A DNA stretch of 64,000 nucleotides from Simplicispira metamorpha (GCF_004341365.1 NZ_SLXH01000005.1:1-64000), one strand, 5' to 3'; positions 1-8,684 are shown, numbered from the stretch's first letter. The notes: generated by a model not told the origin, from the sequence alone. Translations and numbers: made by a program.

Positions 1-207
1 AGCCTGGCCAGCCAAGACCAGACCACGGGCATCGACCAGATCAACCAGGCCATGGTGCAGATGGACCAGGTCACGCAGTCCAACGCCGCGCTGGTGGAAG
101 AGGCGGCAGCGGCCGCGCAGTCGCTGGAGCACCAGGCGCAGACGCTGGTGCAGGTAGTGAGCGTTTTCAAGACCGGCGCGTCCGGTCAGCGGGCCTTGGC
201 AGGCTGA
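1..207 (+). CDS. Methyl-accepting chemotaxis protein, C-terminal end (partial)
   Basis: The frame is open from the left edge and ends with TGA at 205-207, giving the last 68 residues of a chemoreceptor. The visible part is the distal signalling helix, polar and alanine-rich, with QINQAMVQMDQVTQ and SNAALVEEAAAAAQSL, which is typical of the end of MCP signalling domains that couple to CheW/CheA. The sensor, membrane and HAMP parts lie outside the window, so the ligand cannot be guessed. A bacteriohemerythrin gene starts 46 bp downstream on the same strand; an oxygen-binding protein next to a chemoreceptor would suit aerotaxis, but that link is inference. Confidence 0.85.
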   Translation, partial: SLASQDQTTGIDQINQAMVQMDQVTQSNAALVEEAAAAAQSLEHQAQTLVQVVSVFKTGASGQRALAG

Positions 208-253
208 ACGCCTGGGGGCCGGGGCAGATTTGGCACACACAGGAGAACCACAG

Positions 254-706
254 ATGGCTTATTTCCAATGGGCAGATGACATGGTGATCGACAACGGCCC
301 CATCGACCAAGACCACCGCAAGCTGGTGGAACAGGTCAATGCCCTGCACACCGCCACCACGGAGGGGCGCGGCCAGGAGGTGGTGGGCGCGCTGCTGGAG
401 GCGCTGATCCACGACACGGTGCAGCACATCCAGCGCGAAGAGCAGCAGATGGCGGCCCTGGGCTATCCGCACCTGGAGCAGCACCAAAAAGGGCACGCGC
501 TGTTTGTGGCCGATCTGCACGGCCTGCGCACCAAGTACCAAAGCGGGGGCATTACCGTGGCGGCGCAGCTCTCGACGCTGCTGCGCGACTGGCTGTCGCT
601 GCACATCCGGCGCTACGACAAGGAGATGGTGGGTTTCATCCGGCAAAAAGACCGCGAGGGCCGGACAGTGGCGCATTCGCGGCGCCCGGCTGCGCTACTG
701 AATTAG
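254..706 (+). CDS. Bacteriohemerythrin
   Basis: A 150-residue single-domain hemerythrin, an oxygen-carrying protein with a non-heme di-iron site in a four-helix bundle. The expected ligands are visible: His21 in QDH, His58 and Glu62 in HIQREE, His77 and His81 in HLEQHQKGH, and a C-terminal HIRRYD giving the HxxxxD pair. No signal peptide, so it is cytoplasmic. ATG 254 is chosen over an in-frame TTG at 230 because AGGAGA lies 7 bases before it. It follows a chemoreceptor gene closely. Its stop codon coincides with the edge of a dispersed intergenic repeat (704-759) that separates it from the convergent thioesterase gene. Confidence 0.92.
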   Translation: MAYFQWADDMVIDNGPIDQDHRKLVEQVNALHTATTEGRGQEVVGALLEALIHDTVQHIQREEQQMAALGYPHLEQHQKGHALFVADLHGLRTKYQSGGITVAAQLSTLLRDWLSLHIRRYDKEMVGFIRQKDREGRTVAHSRRPAALLN

Positions 707-759
707 TAGCTGCTTGCGCCCATTGGACGGGCGCTTGAAGCTGTTTTGGCTTGAAATCA
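704..759 (+). repeat. Dispersed intergenic element, copy A (forward)
   Basis: Begins TAGTAGCTGCTTGCGC and ends TTTTGGCTTGAAATC, the two conserved ends of an element seen about ten times in this window. It fills exactly the gap between two convergent stop codons. Confidence 0.7.
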
Positions 760-1179
760 GCGCGGCGCCAGCACGGCCATGGTGATGCGCGATACGCAGG
801 TCAGTTCACCCGCGTCGTTGACCATGTCGATCTGCCAGACCTGCGTGGTGCGCCCCACATGCACGGCGCGGGCCGTGCCCGTGACCCAGCCGCTGGTGGC
901 TGCGCGGATGTGGTTGGCGTTGATGTCCAGGCCCACCACACGGTGGCCTTCGGGGCTGGCGTAGTTGGCACCCATGGAGCCCAGCGTCTCGGCCAGCACC
1001 ACGCTGACGCCGCCGTGCAGCAGGCCAAACGGCTGCTTGGTGCGGTGGTCCACCGGCACGCGGCCGCGCAAAAAATCATCGCCCACCTCGGTAATTTCAA
1101 TGCCCAGGTGCGAGATGGCGGTGTTGGCGCCAGACTGTTGGATGGCGGCCAGGGAGAGGGGTTTTTTCCAGATCGGCAT
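757..1179 (-). CDS. Hotdog-fold thioesterase (PaaI/YdiI-like)
   Basis: A 140-residue hotdog protein closely resembling E. coli YdiI, which hydrolyses 1,4-dihydroxy-2-naphthoyl-CoA and other acyl-CoAs. The family signature is clear: HRTKQPFGLLHGGVSVVLAE, including the HGG loop and the catalytic glutamate of VVLAE, followed by VVGLDINANHIRA and VWQIDMVNDAGEL. It is cytoplasmic with no extra domains, and its length matches the family. It is convergent with bacteriohemerythrin and is the gene after the CoA-transferase on the same strand (177 bp gap), so an acyl-CoA housekeeping role is likely. The true substrate cannot be read from sequence. Confidence 0.85.
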   Translation of the reverse strand: MPIWKKPLSLAAIQQSGANTAISHLGIEITEVGDDFLRGRVPVDHRTKQPFGLLHGGVSVVLAETLGSMGANYASPEGHRVVGLDINANHIRAATSGWVTGTARAVHVGRTTQVWQIDMVNDAGELTCVSRITMAVLAPR

Positions 1180-1329
1180 GGGTTTTCTTCAGGCGGTGGC
1201 GGGTCACAACAAGGCGGCATTATCTGGCGCAGGGGGCACCGGCCCTGTCACTTGCGCGCCCCCGGGCCGGGGGGCGCCGCAGGCCGGGGCGGGCACTGCG
1301 GCAGGGGCGGCGTGGCGCTGGGCGTCAGC

Positions 1330-1361
1330 GCATCAACGCATCAACGCATCAACGCATCAAC
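1330..1361. repeat. Tandem repeat, four perfect 8-bp units (GCATCAAC)
   Basis: Four consecutive copies of GCATCAAC at 1330-1337, 1338-1345, 1346-1353 and 1354-1361. The last unit covers the stop codon of the CoA-transferase gene (TCA, 1357-1359), so copy number change would mostly alter the 3' untranslated region. Confidence 0.9.
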
Positions 1362-2874
1362 CGCGCATGGTGCCGGTTTCGACAAAGCGCTGGTGCCACG
1401 ACAGCGCTTCGGGCAGCAGGTGCGGCGTGTGCTGGCCACCGCCGCTGTGGCGCGCGCGCTCCAGGTAGTCGCGCAGGGCGGGGCGAAAGTCCGGGTGGGC
1501 GCATTTGTCGATGATGAGTTCGGCGCGCTGCGTGGGCGAGAGGCCGCGCAAATCGGCCAAGCCCTGCTCGGTGACGATGACCTGCACATCGTGCTCGGTG
1601 TGGTCCACGTGCGAGGCCATGGGCACGATGCACGAGATGGCACCGCCCTTGGCCACCGAGGGCGTCATGAAGAACGACAGGTAGCCGTTGCGCGCAAAGT
1701 CGCCCGAGCCGCCGATGCCGTTCATGATGCTGGTGCCCATGATGTGCGTGGAGTTGACGTTGCCGTAGATGTCGGCCTCGATCATGGCGTTCATGGCGAT
1801 CACGCCCAGGCGGCGCACCAGCTCGGGGTGGTTGCTGATCTCTTGCGGGCGCAGCACGATGCGCTGGCGGTAGAAGTCGATGTTGCGCGTGAAGTCTTCC
1901 AGCGCCGCCGGGCTCAGCGACAGCGCCGTGGCCGAGGCGCTGGCCAGCTTGCCGCTGCGCAGCATGTCCAGCATGCCGTCTTGCAGCACTTCGGTGTAGG
2001 CGGTGAGGTTCTCAAACGGCCCTTGGTTCAACCCGGCCAGCACCGCGTTGGCGATGTTGCCCACGCCCGATTGCAGCGGCAGCAGGTTGGCGGGCAGGCG
2101 GCCCAGCTTCACCTCCTGCTGCATGAACTCGATGATGTGCCCGGCAATCTGCTCGGACACCGCATCGGGTGCGGCAAACGTGGAGTTGCGGTCGGACTGG
2201 CTGGTGTGCACCACGGCAATCACCTTGCTCAGGTCGCAGCGCAGGTAGGGCTCGCCAATGCGCTCATCGGGCGCGGTCATGGGGATGGGCTTGCGGTGCG
2301 GCGGGCGGTCGGTGCCGTAGTAGATGTCGTGCATCCCTTCCAGGCCGGGGTTTTGCAGGTCGTTGACCTCCAGGATGATTTTGTCGGCCTGGTCCAGCCA
2401 GGTCTTGTTGTTGCCCACCGAGGACGACGGAATCAGGCGCCCGTCGGGCAGCACGCCGGCCACCTCCACCACCGCCACATCGAGCTTGCCCAGAAAACCG
2501 AACCAGACAAACTGCGCCATGTGCGAGAGGTGGATGTCCATGTACTGCATCTGCCCGGCATTGATGCGCTGGCGGCAGGCCGGGTCGGACTGGTAGGGCA
2601 TGCGCATTTCAATGCCGCCGACCTTGGCCAGCGCGCCGTCCAGCTCTGGCGCCGTGGAGGCGCCCGTCCACAGGCCGATCTTGAACGGCTGGCCCTGGGC
2701 GTGCAGCGCCTCGATGCGCCGCGCCAGCGCCATGGGCACCGCCTTGGGGTAACCCGCGCCGGTAAAACCGCTCATGCCCACATTGGCACCGGCAGGAATA
2801 AGCGCTGCCGCCTCGTCGGCTGACATGACGCGCTGGAGAAAGTCTGGGTGGCGTACCCGATCGGCCAAGGACAT
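1357..2874 (-). CDS. Acetyl-CoA hydrolase/transferase family protein (succinyl-CoA:acetate CoA-transferase type)
   Basis: A 505-residue class I CoA-transferase of the Cat1/AarC/YgfH type, which moves CoA between acyl-CoA and carboxylate (typically acetate and succinate) through a glutamyl-CoA intermediate. Family landmarks: GANVGMSGFTGAGYPK near the N-terminus, SSSVGNNKTWL in the middle, AYTEVLQDGML carrying the probable catalytic glutamate, and MNGIGGSGDFARN in the C-terminal half. ATG 2874 is chosen over an in-frame ATG five codons upstream because GGAG lies 7 bases before it; length then fits the family. A tandem octamer repeat overlaps the stop. It may serve acetate recycling or the TCA cycle; substrate is inference. 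Confidence 0.88.
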   Translation of the reverse strand: MSLADRVRHPDFLQRVMSADEAAALIPAGANVGMSGFTGAGYPKAVPMALARRIEALHAQGQPFKIGLWTGASTAPELDGALAKVGGIEMRMPYQSDPACRQRINAGQMQYMDIHLSHMAQFVWFGFLGKLDVAVVEVAGVLPDGRLIPSSSVGNNKTWLDQADKIILEVNDLQNPGLEGMHDIYYGTDRPPHRKPIPMTAPDERIGEPYLRCDLSKVIAVVHTSQSDRNSTFAAPDAVSEQIAGHIIEFMQQEVKLGRLPANLLPLQSGVGNIANAVLAGLNQGPFENLTAYTEVLQDGMLDMLRSGKLASASATALSLSPAALEDFTRNIDFYRQRIVLRPQEISNHPELVRRLGVIAMNAMIEADIYGNVNSTHIMGTSIMNGIGGSGDFARNGYLSFFMTPSVAKGGAISCIVPMASHVDHTEHDVQVIVTEQGLADLRGLSPTQRAELIIDKCAHPDFRPALRDYLERARHSGGGQHTPHLLPEALSWHQRFVETGTMRG

Positions 2875-2980
2875 GGAAAAACTCCGCAAGATGTGCTGGG
2901 CGCCGCAGGCTGCGGCGTGCGAAAGTTGCGGATTCTATCCGGCACACCTTGCGCTATCAGGGTTTGCCCTGACAGGGTTT

Positions 2981-4285
2981 TTACCGAGTCGGCGCGGCGG
3001 TGCCGGAGCGGTTGAGCAGCGCGTGCAACACGATGGCGCCAAACGTGGCGGTACCGATGCCGCCCAGGGCAAAGTCGCCAAACTTGAGCGTGAAATCGCC
3101 CGTGCCCAGGATGAGCGTGACAGCGGCCACGATGAGGTTTTTGTTGTCCGAGAAGTCCACCCGGTTGTCCACCCAGATTTTGGCCCCGGCCACGGCAATC
3201 AGCCCGAAAACGACGATGGAGACGCCGCCCATCACAGGCAACGGAATGGACTGGATCACGGCGCCAAACTTGGGCGAAAAGCCCAGCAGCACGGCAATCA
3301 GCGCCGCTGCCAAGAACACTGCGGTGGAGTAGATTTTGGTGGCCGCCATCACGCCGATGTTCTCGGCATAGGTGGTCACGCCGGTGCCGCCTGCTGCGCC
3401 ACTGACCATGGTGGCAATGCCGTCACCAATGAAGGCGCGGCCCATGTATTGGTCGAGGTTCTTGCCGGTCATGGCCGTCACGGCCTTGATGTGGCCCAGG
3501 TTTTCGGCCACCAGAATCACCACCACGGGCGCAATCAGCAGCATGGCCGGGCCGCTGAACACGGGGGCCGAGAAGCTGGGCAGCCCCAGCCACGGCGCCG
3601 CTGCCACCGCCGACCCATCGAGCGCCTTGCCCAGGCCCAGGCCGTTGGCCAGCAGCGCATACAGCAGGCTGGAGACGATCAGGCCCACCAGAATCAGCAA
3701 GCGCTGCACCATGCCGCGCGTGAGCACCGCCACCAGCCCGACGCAGACAAACGTCAGCGCCTGCATCCAGCTGTCAAAGTTGCTGGCGGCCATGTTCTTG
3801 ACCGGAATGCCCGCCAGGTTCAGCCCGATCACCGCCACCACGGCGCCCGTGACCACGGGCGGCATGAAGCGCTCGATCCAGCCCGTGCCCAGCACCTGCA
3901 CCACCACGCCAATGAGCGTGTAGATCAGGCCGCAGGCGATGATGCCGCCCAGCGCCAGGCCGATTTGTGCGTTGGGGCCTTTGCCGCCATAGGCCGTGGC
4001 GGCAATCACCACGCCGATGAAGGCAAAGCTCGAACCCAGGTAGCTGGGCACCTTGCCGCCGGTAATCAAAAAGAAGATCAGCGTGCCGATGCCGCTCATC
4101 AAAATGGCCAGGTTGGGGTCAAACCCCATCAGGATGGGCGCCAGCACGGTGGAGCCAAACATGGCAATCACGTGCTGCACGCCCATGGCGCCCGTTTGCG
4201 CCCAGGGCAGGCGCTCGTCGGGGCCGATCACGCCGCCTTGCAGTAGTACATCCGCGCTTTTCTCGCGCCATTTCAGCAGTCCCAT
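2981..4285 (-). CDS. uraA: Uracil-xanthine permease (NCS2 family)
   Basis: A 434-residue inner-membrane transporter of the NCS2 nucleobase:proton symporter family. The N-terminus GPDERLPWAQTGAMGVQHV is characteristic of UraA-type permeases. Further landmarks: PSYLGSSFAFIG, the NCS2 signature with VAENLGHIKAV (glutamate of TM8), and TTYAENIGVMAAT with the second glutamate of TM10. About 14 hydrophobic segments are visible. ATG 4285 is chosen because homologous permeases begin close to this point and GGA lies upstream. Uracil is the most likely substrate, xanthine the alternative. A GC-rich hairpin lies in the leader at 4335-4355. Confidence 0.9.
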   Translation of the reverse strand: MGLLKWREKSADVLLQGGVIGPDERLPWAQTGAMGVQHVIAMFGSTVLAPILMGFDPNLAILMSGIGTLIFFLITGGKVPSYLGSSFAFIGVVIAATAYGGKGPNAQIGLALGGIIACGLIYTLIGVVVQVLGTGWIERFMPPVVTGAVVAVIGLNLAGIPVKNMAASNFDSWMQALTFVCVGLVAVLTRGMVQRLLILVGLIVSSLLYALLANGLGLGKALDGSAVAAAPWLGLPSFSAPVFSGPAMLLIAPVVVILVAENLGHIKAVTAMTGKNLDQYMGRAFIGDGIATMVSGAAGGTGVTTYAENIGVMAATKIYSTAVFLAAALIAVLLGFSPKFGAVIQSIPLPVMGGVSIVVFGLIAVAGAKIWVDNRVDFSDNKNLIVAAVTLILGTGDFTLKFGDFALGGIGTATFGAIVLHALLNRSGTAAPTR

Positions 4286-4334
4286 GGTGGTTTTCCAGAT
4301 GGTGAAAGGCTGAAATGCTACGCCCAAATGCGAC

Positions 4335-4362
4335 AAGGACGGCCATGCCGTCCTTGTTTTTT
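4335..4362 (+). terminator. Perfect 9-bp hairpin followed by T-run
   Basis: AAGGACGGC, loop CAT, GCCGTCCTT at 4335-4355, followed by GTTTTTT. The T-run makes it a terminator only for forward transcription, yet no forward gene lies upstream. On the reverse strand it would be a hairpin in the uraA leader. Confidence 0.5.
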
Positions 4363-4428
4363 GCTATTTATTCAATAGCTGTTAGCGCTTACCGTGCGTG
4401 GCTTTGAGGCCAGAAAGACCTAAAAACC
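4358..4428 (+). repeat. Dispersed intergenic element, copy B (forward)
   Basis: Shows the element's landmarks: GCTATT-TATTC-AATAGC near its start, then AGCTGTTAGCGCTTACC, and GCTTTGAGGCCAGAAA near its end. It lies between uraA and the fumarylacetoacetase gene. Confidence 0.6.
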
Positions 4429-4454
4429 ATGCCACACGGTGTGGCGCCCGTGGT

Positions 4455-5804
4455 TCAGGCCACGCTGCGGGCGGGCAGCACGGTGCCACGGCATTCGCCA
4501 AAACCGATGCGTGCCGCACCGGCTTTTTCGCACCAGCCGCGCAGGATGACGGTGTCGCCATCTTCCAGGAAGCCGCGCTGCTCGTCGGGGGCGCCAGGGC
4601 CGCTCAGGGTGACGGGCTCACGGCCCCCCTTGGTCAGCTCGATCAGGGCGCCGGCCTCGGAGGGCGTGGGGCCGGAGATGGTGCCCGAGCCCAGCAGGTC
4701 GCCGGGCTGCAGGTTGCAGCCGCCCACGGTGTGGTGGGCCACCATTTGCGCAGCCGTCCAATACTGGTGGCGGAAGCTCGTTTGCGACACGCGCACCGGG
4801 CCAGCGCCCGCAGCGGTGCGCTGGGGCGTTTGCAGCAGCACTTCGAGCTGGATGTCCAGCGCGCCCTCGGCGTTGTTGCTGGCGTCATCGAGGTAGGGCA
4901 GTGGCTTGGGATCGGCAGCGGGGCGCTCCCAGGCCTGACGGTAGGGGGCCAGGGCCTCCATGGTCACGATCCAGGGCGAGACGGTGGTGGCAAAGTTCTT
5001 GGCCAGGAACGGGCCCAGGGGCTGGTATTCCCAGGCCTGGATGTCGCGCGCCGACCAGTCGTTGAGCAAGCAAATGCCGAAGATGTGCTGGTCGGCTTCG
5101 CCCAGGGCAATGGCCTCGCCCAGCGCGTTGCCCTGGCCGATGTACATGCCGACTTCCAGCTCATAGTCCAGGCGCTTGCATGGGCCGAACTCGGGGGCCG
5201 TGGCACCGGCGGGCATGTATTGGCCCAACGGGCGGCGCACTTCCTGGCCACTGACGCCAATGCTGGAGACGCGGCCGTGGTAGCCCACGGGAATCCAGCG
5301 GAAGTTGGGCAGCACGGGGTCGGTGCCGTTGTCGCCGCGCATGATCTTGCCGATGTTGGCCGAGTGGTGGACGGAGGTGTAGAAGTCGGTGTAGTCGCCG
5401 ATTTGTGCGGGCACGTTGTACTCCACGGCCACTTGCGGCACCAGGCAGCTGCGCAGGGCTTCGACCTTGGGGCCTTCAGCGCCTTCCTTGAGCAGGTCGA
5501 ACAGGCCGTGGCGCAGCGCTTGCCAGGCCTTGGGGCCCAGGGCCATCAGCACGTTGAGGTTGTGGTAAGCGCCAGCCAGGGCGGCTTCTGCGGCCAAACC
5601 TTCGAGGCAGCCCACCACCACCACCCGGGCCAGGTCGATCACCTGGTCGCCAATGGCCACGCCACCGCGAAACGCTTCGTCTTCCTGGTAGTGGCGGAAC
5701 ACGGCCAGGGGCAGGTTCTGGATGGGGAAGTCGGTGCCGGGCGTATTGGCCGAGGCCACCCAGCTGCGGGCTGCGGGATCGTGGGTGTGGTTCAGTGCGG
5801 TCAT
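4455..5804 (-). CDS. fahA: Fumarylacetoacetase
   Basis: A 449-residue fumarylacetoacetase, which cleaves fumarylacetoacetate to fumarate and acetoacetate in the last step of tyrosine/homogentisate breakdown. Landmarks: the N-terminal SH3-like part (TDFPIQNLPLAVF), DYTDFYTSVHHSANIGKIMR with the catalytic and metal region, RWIPVGYHGRVSSI, LDYELEVGMYIG with Ca-binding acidic residues, and LLNDWSARDIQAWEYQPLGP. Length fits the family. ATG 5804 matches the usual N-terminus (MTALNHTHDPAA); its ribosome site is weak. No homogentisate dioxygenase is nearby, so the rest of the pathway is elsewhere. A long perfect palindrome sits 65 bp upstream (5869-5890). Confidence 0.93.
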   Translation of the reverse strand: MTALNHTHDPAARSWVASANTPGTDFPIQNLPLAVFRHYQEDEAFRGGVAIGDQVIDLARVVVVGCLEGLAAEAALAGAYHNLNVLMALGPKAWQALRHGLFDLLKEGAEGPKVEALRSCLVPQVAVEYNVPAQIGDYTDFYTSVHHSANIGKIMRGDNGTDPVLPNFRWIPVGYHGRVSSIGVSGQEVRRPLGQYMPAGATAPEFGPCKRLDYELEVGMYIGQGNALGEAIALGEADQHIFGICLLNDWSARDIQAWEYQPLGPFLAKNFATTVSPWIVTMEALAPYRQAWERPAADPKPLPYLDDASNNAEGALDIQLEVLLQTPQRTAAGAGPVRVSQTSFRHQYWTAAQMVAHHTVGGCNLQPGDLLGSGTISGPTPSEAGALIELTKGGREPVTLSGPGAPDEQRGFLEDGDTVILRGWCEKAGAARIGFGECRGTVLPARSVA

Positions 5805-5868
5805 GCGATCAGACTTTCTGGGTAAAAAAGAGGGTGGCTTGGGCGATGGCCGGGCCACGGTGCCGTAC

Positions 5869-5890
5869 CAGGTGTCGCGCGCGACACCTG
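5869..5890. promoter_or_regulatory. 22-bp perfect palindrome upstream of fahA, probable operator
   Basis: A perfect inverted repeat with no loop, core GGTGTCGCGCGCGACACC (5871-5888) plus matching CA/TG at the ends. It lies 65 bp before the fahA start and 77 bp after the upstream kinase gene. No T-run follows on either strand, so an operator is more likely than a terminator. The regulator is not in this window. Confidence 0.55.
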
Positions 5891-5966
5891 TCGCCCACAT
5901 TGTGGTGCCTGCGGCGCCGGGCTAAAGGGGCAATCAGCGGGGGATTTTGCCGGGGAATCGGCGGCA

Positions 5967-7334
5967 TCAGGTGCGCTGCACAAACACCAGCACAAAGCGT
6001 GTGCCGCTGGCGTCGCTGTCCACCCGCACACTGCCGCCGTGCAGCTGCATGATGGAGCGCACGATGGCCAGCCCCAAGCCACCCGAGTCGCCCGGCTGCG
6101 CGCGTGCCGGGTCGCAGCGGTAAAAGCGGTCAAACAACCGGGGCAGGTGCTCGGGGGCGATGGGGGTTCCCTGGTTACTCACGGTGATCTCGGTGCCGCC
6201 CGCGCATGGCCCGCTGGCGATGCGCACAGGGCTGTCGGCGCTGCCGTAGCGCAGGGCGTTGGCAATCAGGTTGGCCAGTGCGCGGCGCAGCAGCTGCGGG
6301 TCGGCGTGCAGCGTGCCGTGGGCCGCGTTGACCAGCACGATGCCGCGCTCCTCGGCCATGCCCTCGAAGTAGTCGCACAACTGCGCCACCGTGTCTTGCA
6401 GCGCGACGGGTGCGCGGTCCACGGCGGCATCGGGCTGCTCGGCGCGGGCCAGAAACAGCATGTTGTCGATCATGCGAGCCAGGCGCTCGTACTCTTCCAG
6501 GTGCGAGGCCAGCAGGCTTTGGTACTCCTGGGGCGGACGTTCTTTGCGCAAGGCCCACTGGGTGTGGCCCAGCAGGTTGTTCAAGGGCGTGCGCATCTCG
6601 TGCGCCAGGTCTTCAGAAAAGCGCGACAGGCGGCCAAAACCGTCCTCCAGGCGCGCCAGCATGTGGTTCAGGGCCTGGCCCAGGTGCTGCAACTCGTGCA
6701 CCTGCTCAAACCCCTCCACGCGCAGGTGCAGGTGCTGTACGTCGATGGCGGCGGCGCGCGCTGCCAGGTCACGCACCGGGCGCAGGCTGCGCTGGCTCAG
6801 CGCCCAGCCCAGTGCAAACGCCAGCAGCGCGCCCGTGCCCAGCGCCAGCCACAGCTTGGTGCGGTAGGCGGCTAGCATCTGCGTGCGCTCGGCCAGCAGC
6901 TTGCCAGCCACCAGCGTCAGGTCGCGATCCCCGTGGCGCACATGCAGCCAGGCCAACCGCGAGGGCACAGCGCCGCCGCCTTCGCCCAATTGCACGGCAG
7001 CGTGGCGCGCCAGCACTGGCACGGCCAGATGCGCCGGGTTGACCTCGATGAGCGGCTGGCCCGCACTGTCGAGCACCCACAGCAGGTTCTCGCGGTTGCC
7101 CAGCATGTTGGCGTAGAGCTGGGGGCGCAGTTGCAGGGCTTCGATGCTGGCGGTGTCGTCCAGCAGCGCGCGCATGCGCTCGATGCGCCCCACCAGCGCC
7201 TGGTCGTCACGCCAGGCAATTTCGCGCTCCAGCGACTGGTACAGGTACAGGCCCAGCACGCCCAGCACCAGGGCACTGGCCAGGGCAAACAGCAGCGCCA
7301 GCCGCAGGGCCAGCGCGCGCGGCCACAGCCTCAT
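5967..7334 (-). CDS. Sensor histidine kinase, CusS/HprS (heavy-metal/redox) family
   Basis: A 455-residue inner-membrane sensor kinase, partner of the response regulator that overlaps it. Order: TM1 (about residues 9-30), periplasmic sensor domain to about 160, TM2 ([16 protein letters not shown]), HAMP ([13 protein letters not shown]), H-box [16 protein letters not shown] with the phospho-accepting histidine, N-box [10 protein letters not shown] and G-box [11 protein letters not shown]. The domain plan matches CusS, CopS, IrlS and HprS. Its ATG overlaps the regulator's stop by 4 bp (ATGA), so the two are translationally coupled. With the exported HIU-hydrolase-like gene across the promoter region, an oxidative or metal stress sensor like HprS is likely; the signal itself is inference. 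Confidence 0.9.
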   Translation of the reverse strand: MRLWPRALALRLALLFALASALVLGVLGLYLYQSLEREIAWRDDQALVGRIERMRALLDDTASIEALQLRPQLYANMLGNRENLLWVLDSAGQPLIEVNPAHLAVPVLARHAAVQLGEGGGAVPSRLAWLHVRHGDRDLTLVAGKLLAERTQMLAAYRTKLWLALGTGALLAFALGWALSQRSLRPVRDLAARAAAIDVQHLHLRVEGFEQVHELQHLGQALNHMLARLEDGFGRLSRFSEDLAHEMRTPLNNLLGHTQWALRKERPPQEYQSLLASHLEEYERLARMIDNMLFLARAEQPDAAVDRAPVALQDTVAQLCDYFEGMAEERGIVLVNAAHGTLHADPQLLRRALANLIANALRYGSADSPVRIASGPCAGGTEITVSNQGTPIAPEHLPRLFDRFYRCDPARAQPGDSGGLGLAIVRSIMQLHGGSVRVDSDASGTRFVLVFVQRT

Positions 7335-8002
7335 GCCGGCACCTCCAGCGTGTAGCCCATGCCGCGCACGGTGTGGATCAGCTTGAGCGGGTAGGGGTCA
7401 TCCACCTTGGCGCGCAGGCGCCGGATGGCGACATCCACCACGTTGGTGTCGCTGTCAAAGTTCATGTGCCAGACCTGCGAGGCGATCTGCGCGCGCGAGA
7501 GCACCTCGGCCTCGCGGCTGATCAGCAGGTGCAGCAGCGCAAACTCTTTGTTGGTCAGCGTGATGCGCTCGCCCGCCCGCGTGACGCGCCGGCGCAGCAC
7601 ATCGAGCTGCAAATCGGCCACCTGGAACTGGGCCACCTCGCGCGGCGGCCCCCGGCGCAGCAAGGTGCGCACGCGCGCCAGCAGCTCGGCGTACGAAAAC
7701 GGCTTGACCAGGTAGTCGTCTGCACCCAGCTCCAGGCCCCTGACGCGGTCTTCCACGGCGTCGCGCGCCGTCAGGAACAGCACGGGCGTCTGGCTGATGC
7801 GCCGGATGATCTGCAACAGCTGCCAGCCGTCGATGCCCGGCAGCATCACGTCCAGGATGACCAGGTCGAACGCGCTCTCCTGCGCCAGAAACTGGCCGTC
7901 GATGCCGTTGTGCGCCACCTCGACCAGATACCCCGATTCGCCCAGTGCCTTGCGCAGGTAGTCTGCGGCCTTGACCTCGTCTTCCACCACCAATATGCGC
8001 AT
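7331..8002 (-). CDS. Response regulator, CusR/HprR (OmpR) family
   Basis: A 223-residue OmpR-class regulator. Receiver domain residues 1-120: acidic pair Glu7/Asp8, phospho-acceptor Asp51 in [11 protein letters not shown], Thr in FLTARD and Lys in [10 protein letters not shown]. Winged-helix DNA-binding domain after about residue 130, ending [23 protein letters not shown], as in CusR, CopR and HprR. ATG 8002 gives the canonical MRILVVEDE start. It is first in a two-gene operon with the kinase. A palindromic box at 8049-8074 resembling the CusR/HprR box (ATGACAA-TT-TTGTAAT) lies 47 bp upstream between this gene and two divergent genes, so it probably regulates both directions. Confidence 0.92.
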   Translation of the reverse strand: MRILVVEDEVKAADYLRKALGESGYLVEVAHNGIDGQFLAQESAFDLVILDVMLPGIDGWQLLQIIRRISQTPVLFLTARDAVEDRVRGLELGADDYLVKPFSYAELLARVRTLLRRGPPREVAQFQVADLQLDVLRRRVTRAGERITLTNKEFALLHLLISREAEVLSRAQIASQVWHMNFDSDTNVVDVAIRRLRAKVDDPYPLKLIHTVRGMGYTLEVPA

Positions 8003-8048
8003 GTGCGTATGCCTCCAGGGGGCCAAGGTTAGGCGCATTCGGTGCGGG

Positions 8049-8074
8049 CGGGGATGACAATTTTGTAATCCCCG
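8049..8074. promoter_or_regulatory. CusR/HprR-type palindromic operator
   Basis: A 26-bp inverted repeat: CGGGG flanks, half-sites ATGACAA (8054-8060) and TTGTAAT (8063-8069) around TT, then CCCCG. One base pair departs from perfect symmetry. The E. coli CusR/HprR box is the closely similar ATGACAAAATTGTCAT. It sits in the divergent region between the response regulator and the heme-binding-like gene. Confidence 0.75.
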
Positions 8075-8150
8075 TGCCATCGTTTTGACGGGGTGGGATG
8101 GGCACCATCACAGGTCTTCGCTGTCCGAAGCCCCTGAAAGGAACCCGCCC

Positions 8151-8684
8151 ATGCTGTTGCGCACTGTCCCCCTGACCTTGACCGCCTTTGCGCTGTGCGC
8201 CTGCGCCGCCACCAGCGCCCTGGCAGCTCCGCCCGCACCGGCGCCCATCGCACACCAGCCCAATGTCTCGCTGGCACTGGCCAATGCGCTGGTCCATGCC
8301 ACCTTGGCCGCCTGCCACGCCGAAGGCCGCTCCGCCGTGGCAGCGGTGGTAGACCGGGGCGGCAACCTGATCGCCGTGCAGCGCGATGACAGCGTGGGCC
8401 CGCACAACACCGAGGCAGCGCAACGCAAGGCGTTCACCGCGCTATCGACCAAGACGCCCACGCGCCTGCTGGCCACCAACGCCCGGGCCAACCCCGATGC
8501 GCACAACCTCAACACCATCGGCTCCTTGCTGCTGATCGGCGGCGGTGTGCCGCTGACCATGGGCAAGGACGTGATTGGCGCCATCGGCGTGGGCGGCGCG
8601 GGCGGTGCCGCGCAGGACGAAGCCTGCGCCCTCCAGGCCATCGCCCAAGTGATGCCCAGTGCAGCACCTGCGCCAGCCCCCTGA
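8151..8684 (+). CDS. Exported GlcG/HbpS-family heme-binding-like protein
   Basis: A 177-residue protein with a signal peptide (hydrophobic stretch to about residue 26, probable cleavage after SALA) and one GlcG/HbpS domain. The family pattern is visible: LANALVHATLAACHAEGRSA, then AVVDRGGNLIAVQRDD, the SLLLIGGGVPLTMGKDVIG segment and IGVGGAGGAAQDE. HbpS-like proteins bind heme or act with redox-sensing two-component systems, which fits the CusRS/HprRS-type pair transcribed the other way. ATG 8151 is preceded by AAGGA. It is followed 55 bp later by the HIU-hydrolase-like gene, probably in one operon. Exact function unknown. Confidence 0.82.
   Translation: MLLRTVPLTLTAFALCACAATSALAAPPAPAPIAHQPNVSLALANALVHATLAACHAEGRSAVAAVVDRGGNLIAVQRDDSVGPHNTEAAQRKAFTALSTKTPTRLLATNARANPDAHNLNTIGSLLLIGGGVPLTMGKDVIGAIGVGGAGGAAQDEACALQAIAQVMPSAAPAPAP

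Noticed and set aside
751-2823. A 690-codon forward frame opposite the thioesterase and CoA-transferase genes
   Set aside because: It crosses two real reverse-strand genes and has typical shadow composition (Gly, Ala, Val, His, Arg) and no motif.
5801-5900. An upstream ATG at 5900 extending fumarylacetoacetase by 32 residues
   Set aside because: The extension runs through the palindrome and is unlike the family N-terminus; ATG 5804 was kept.
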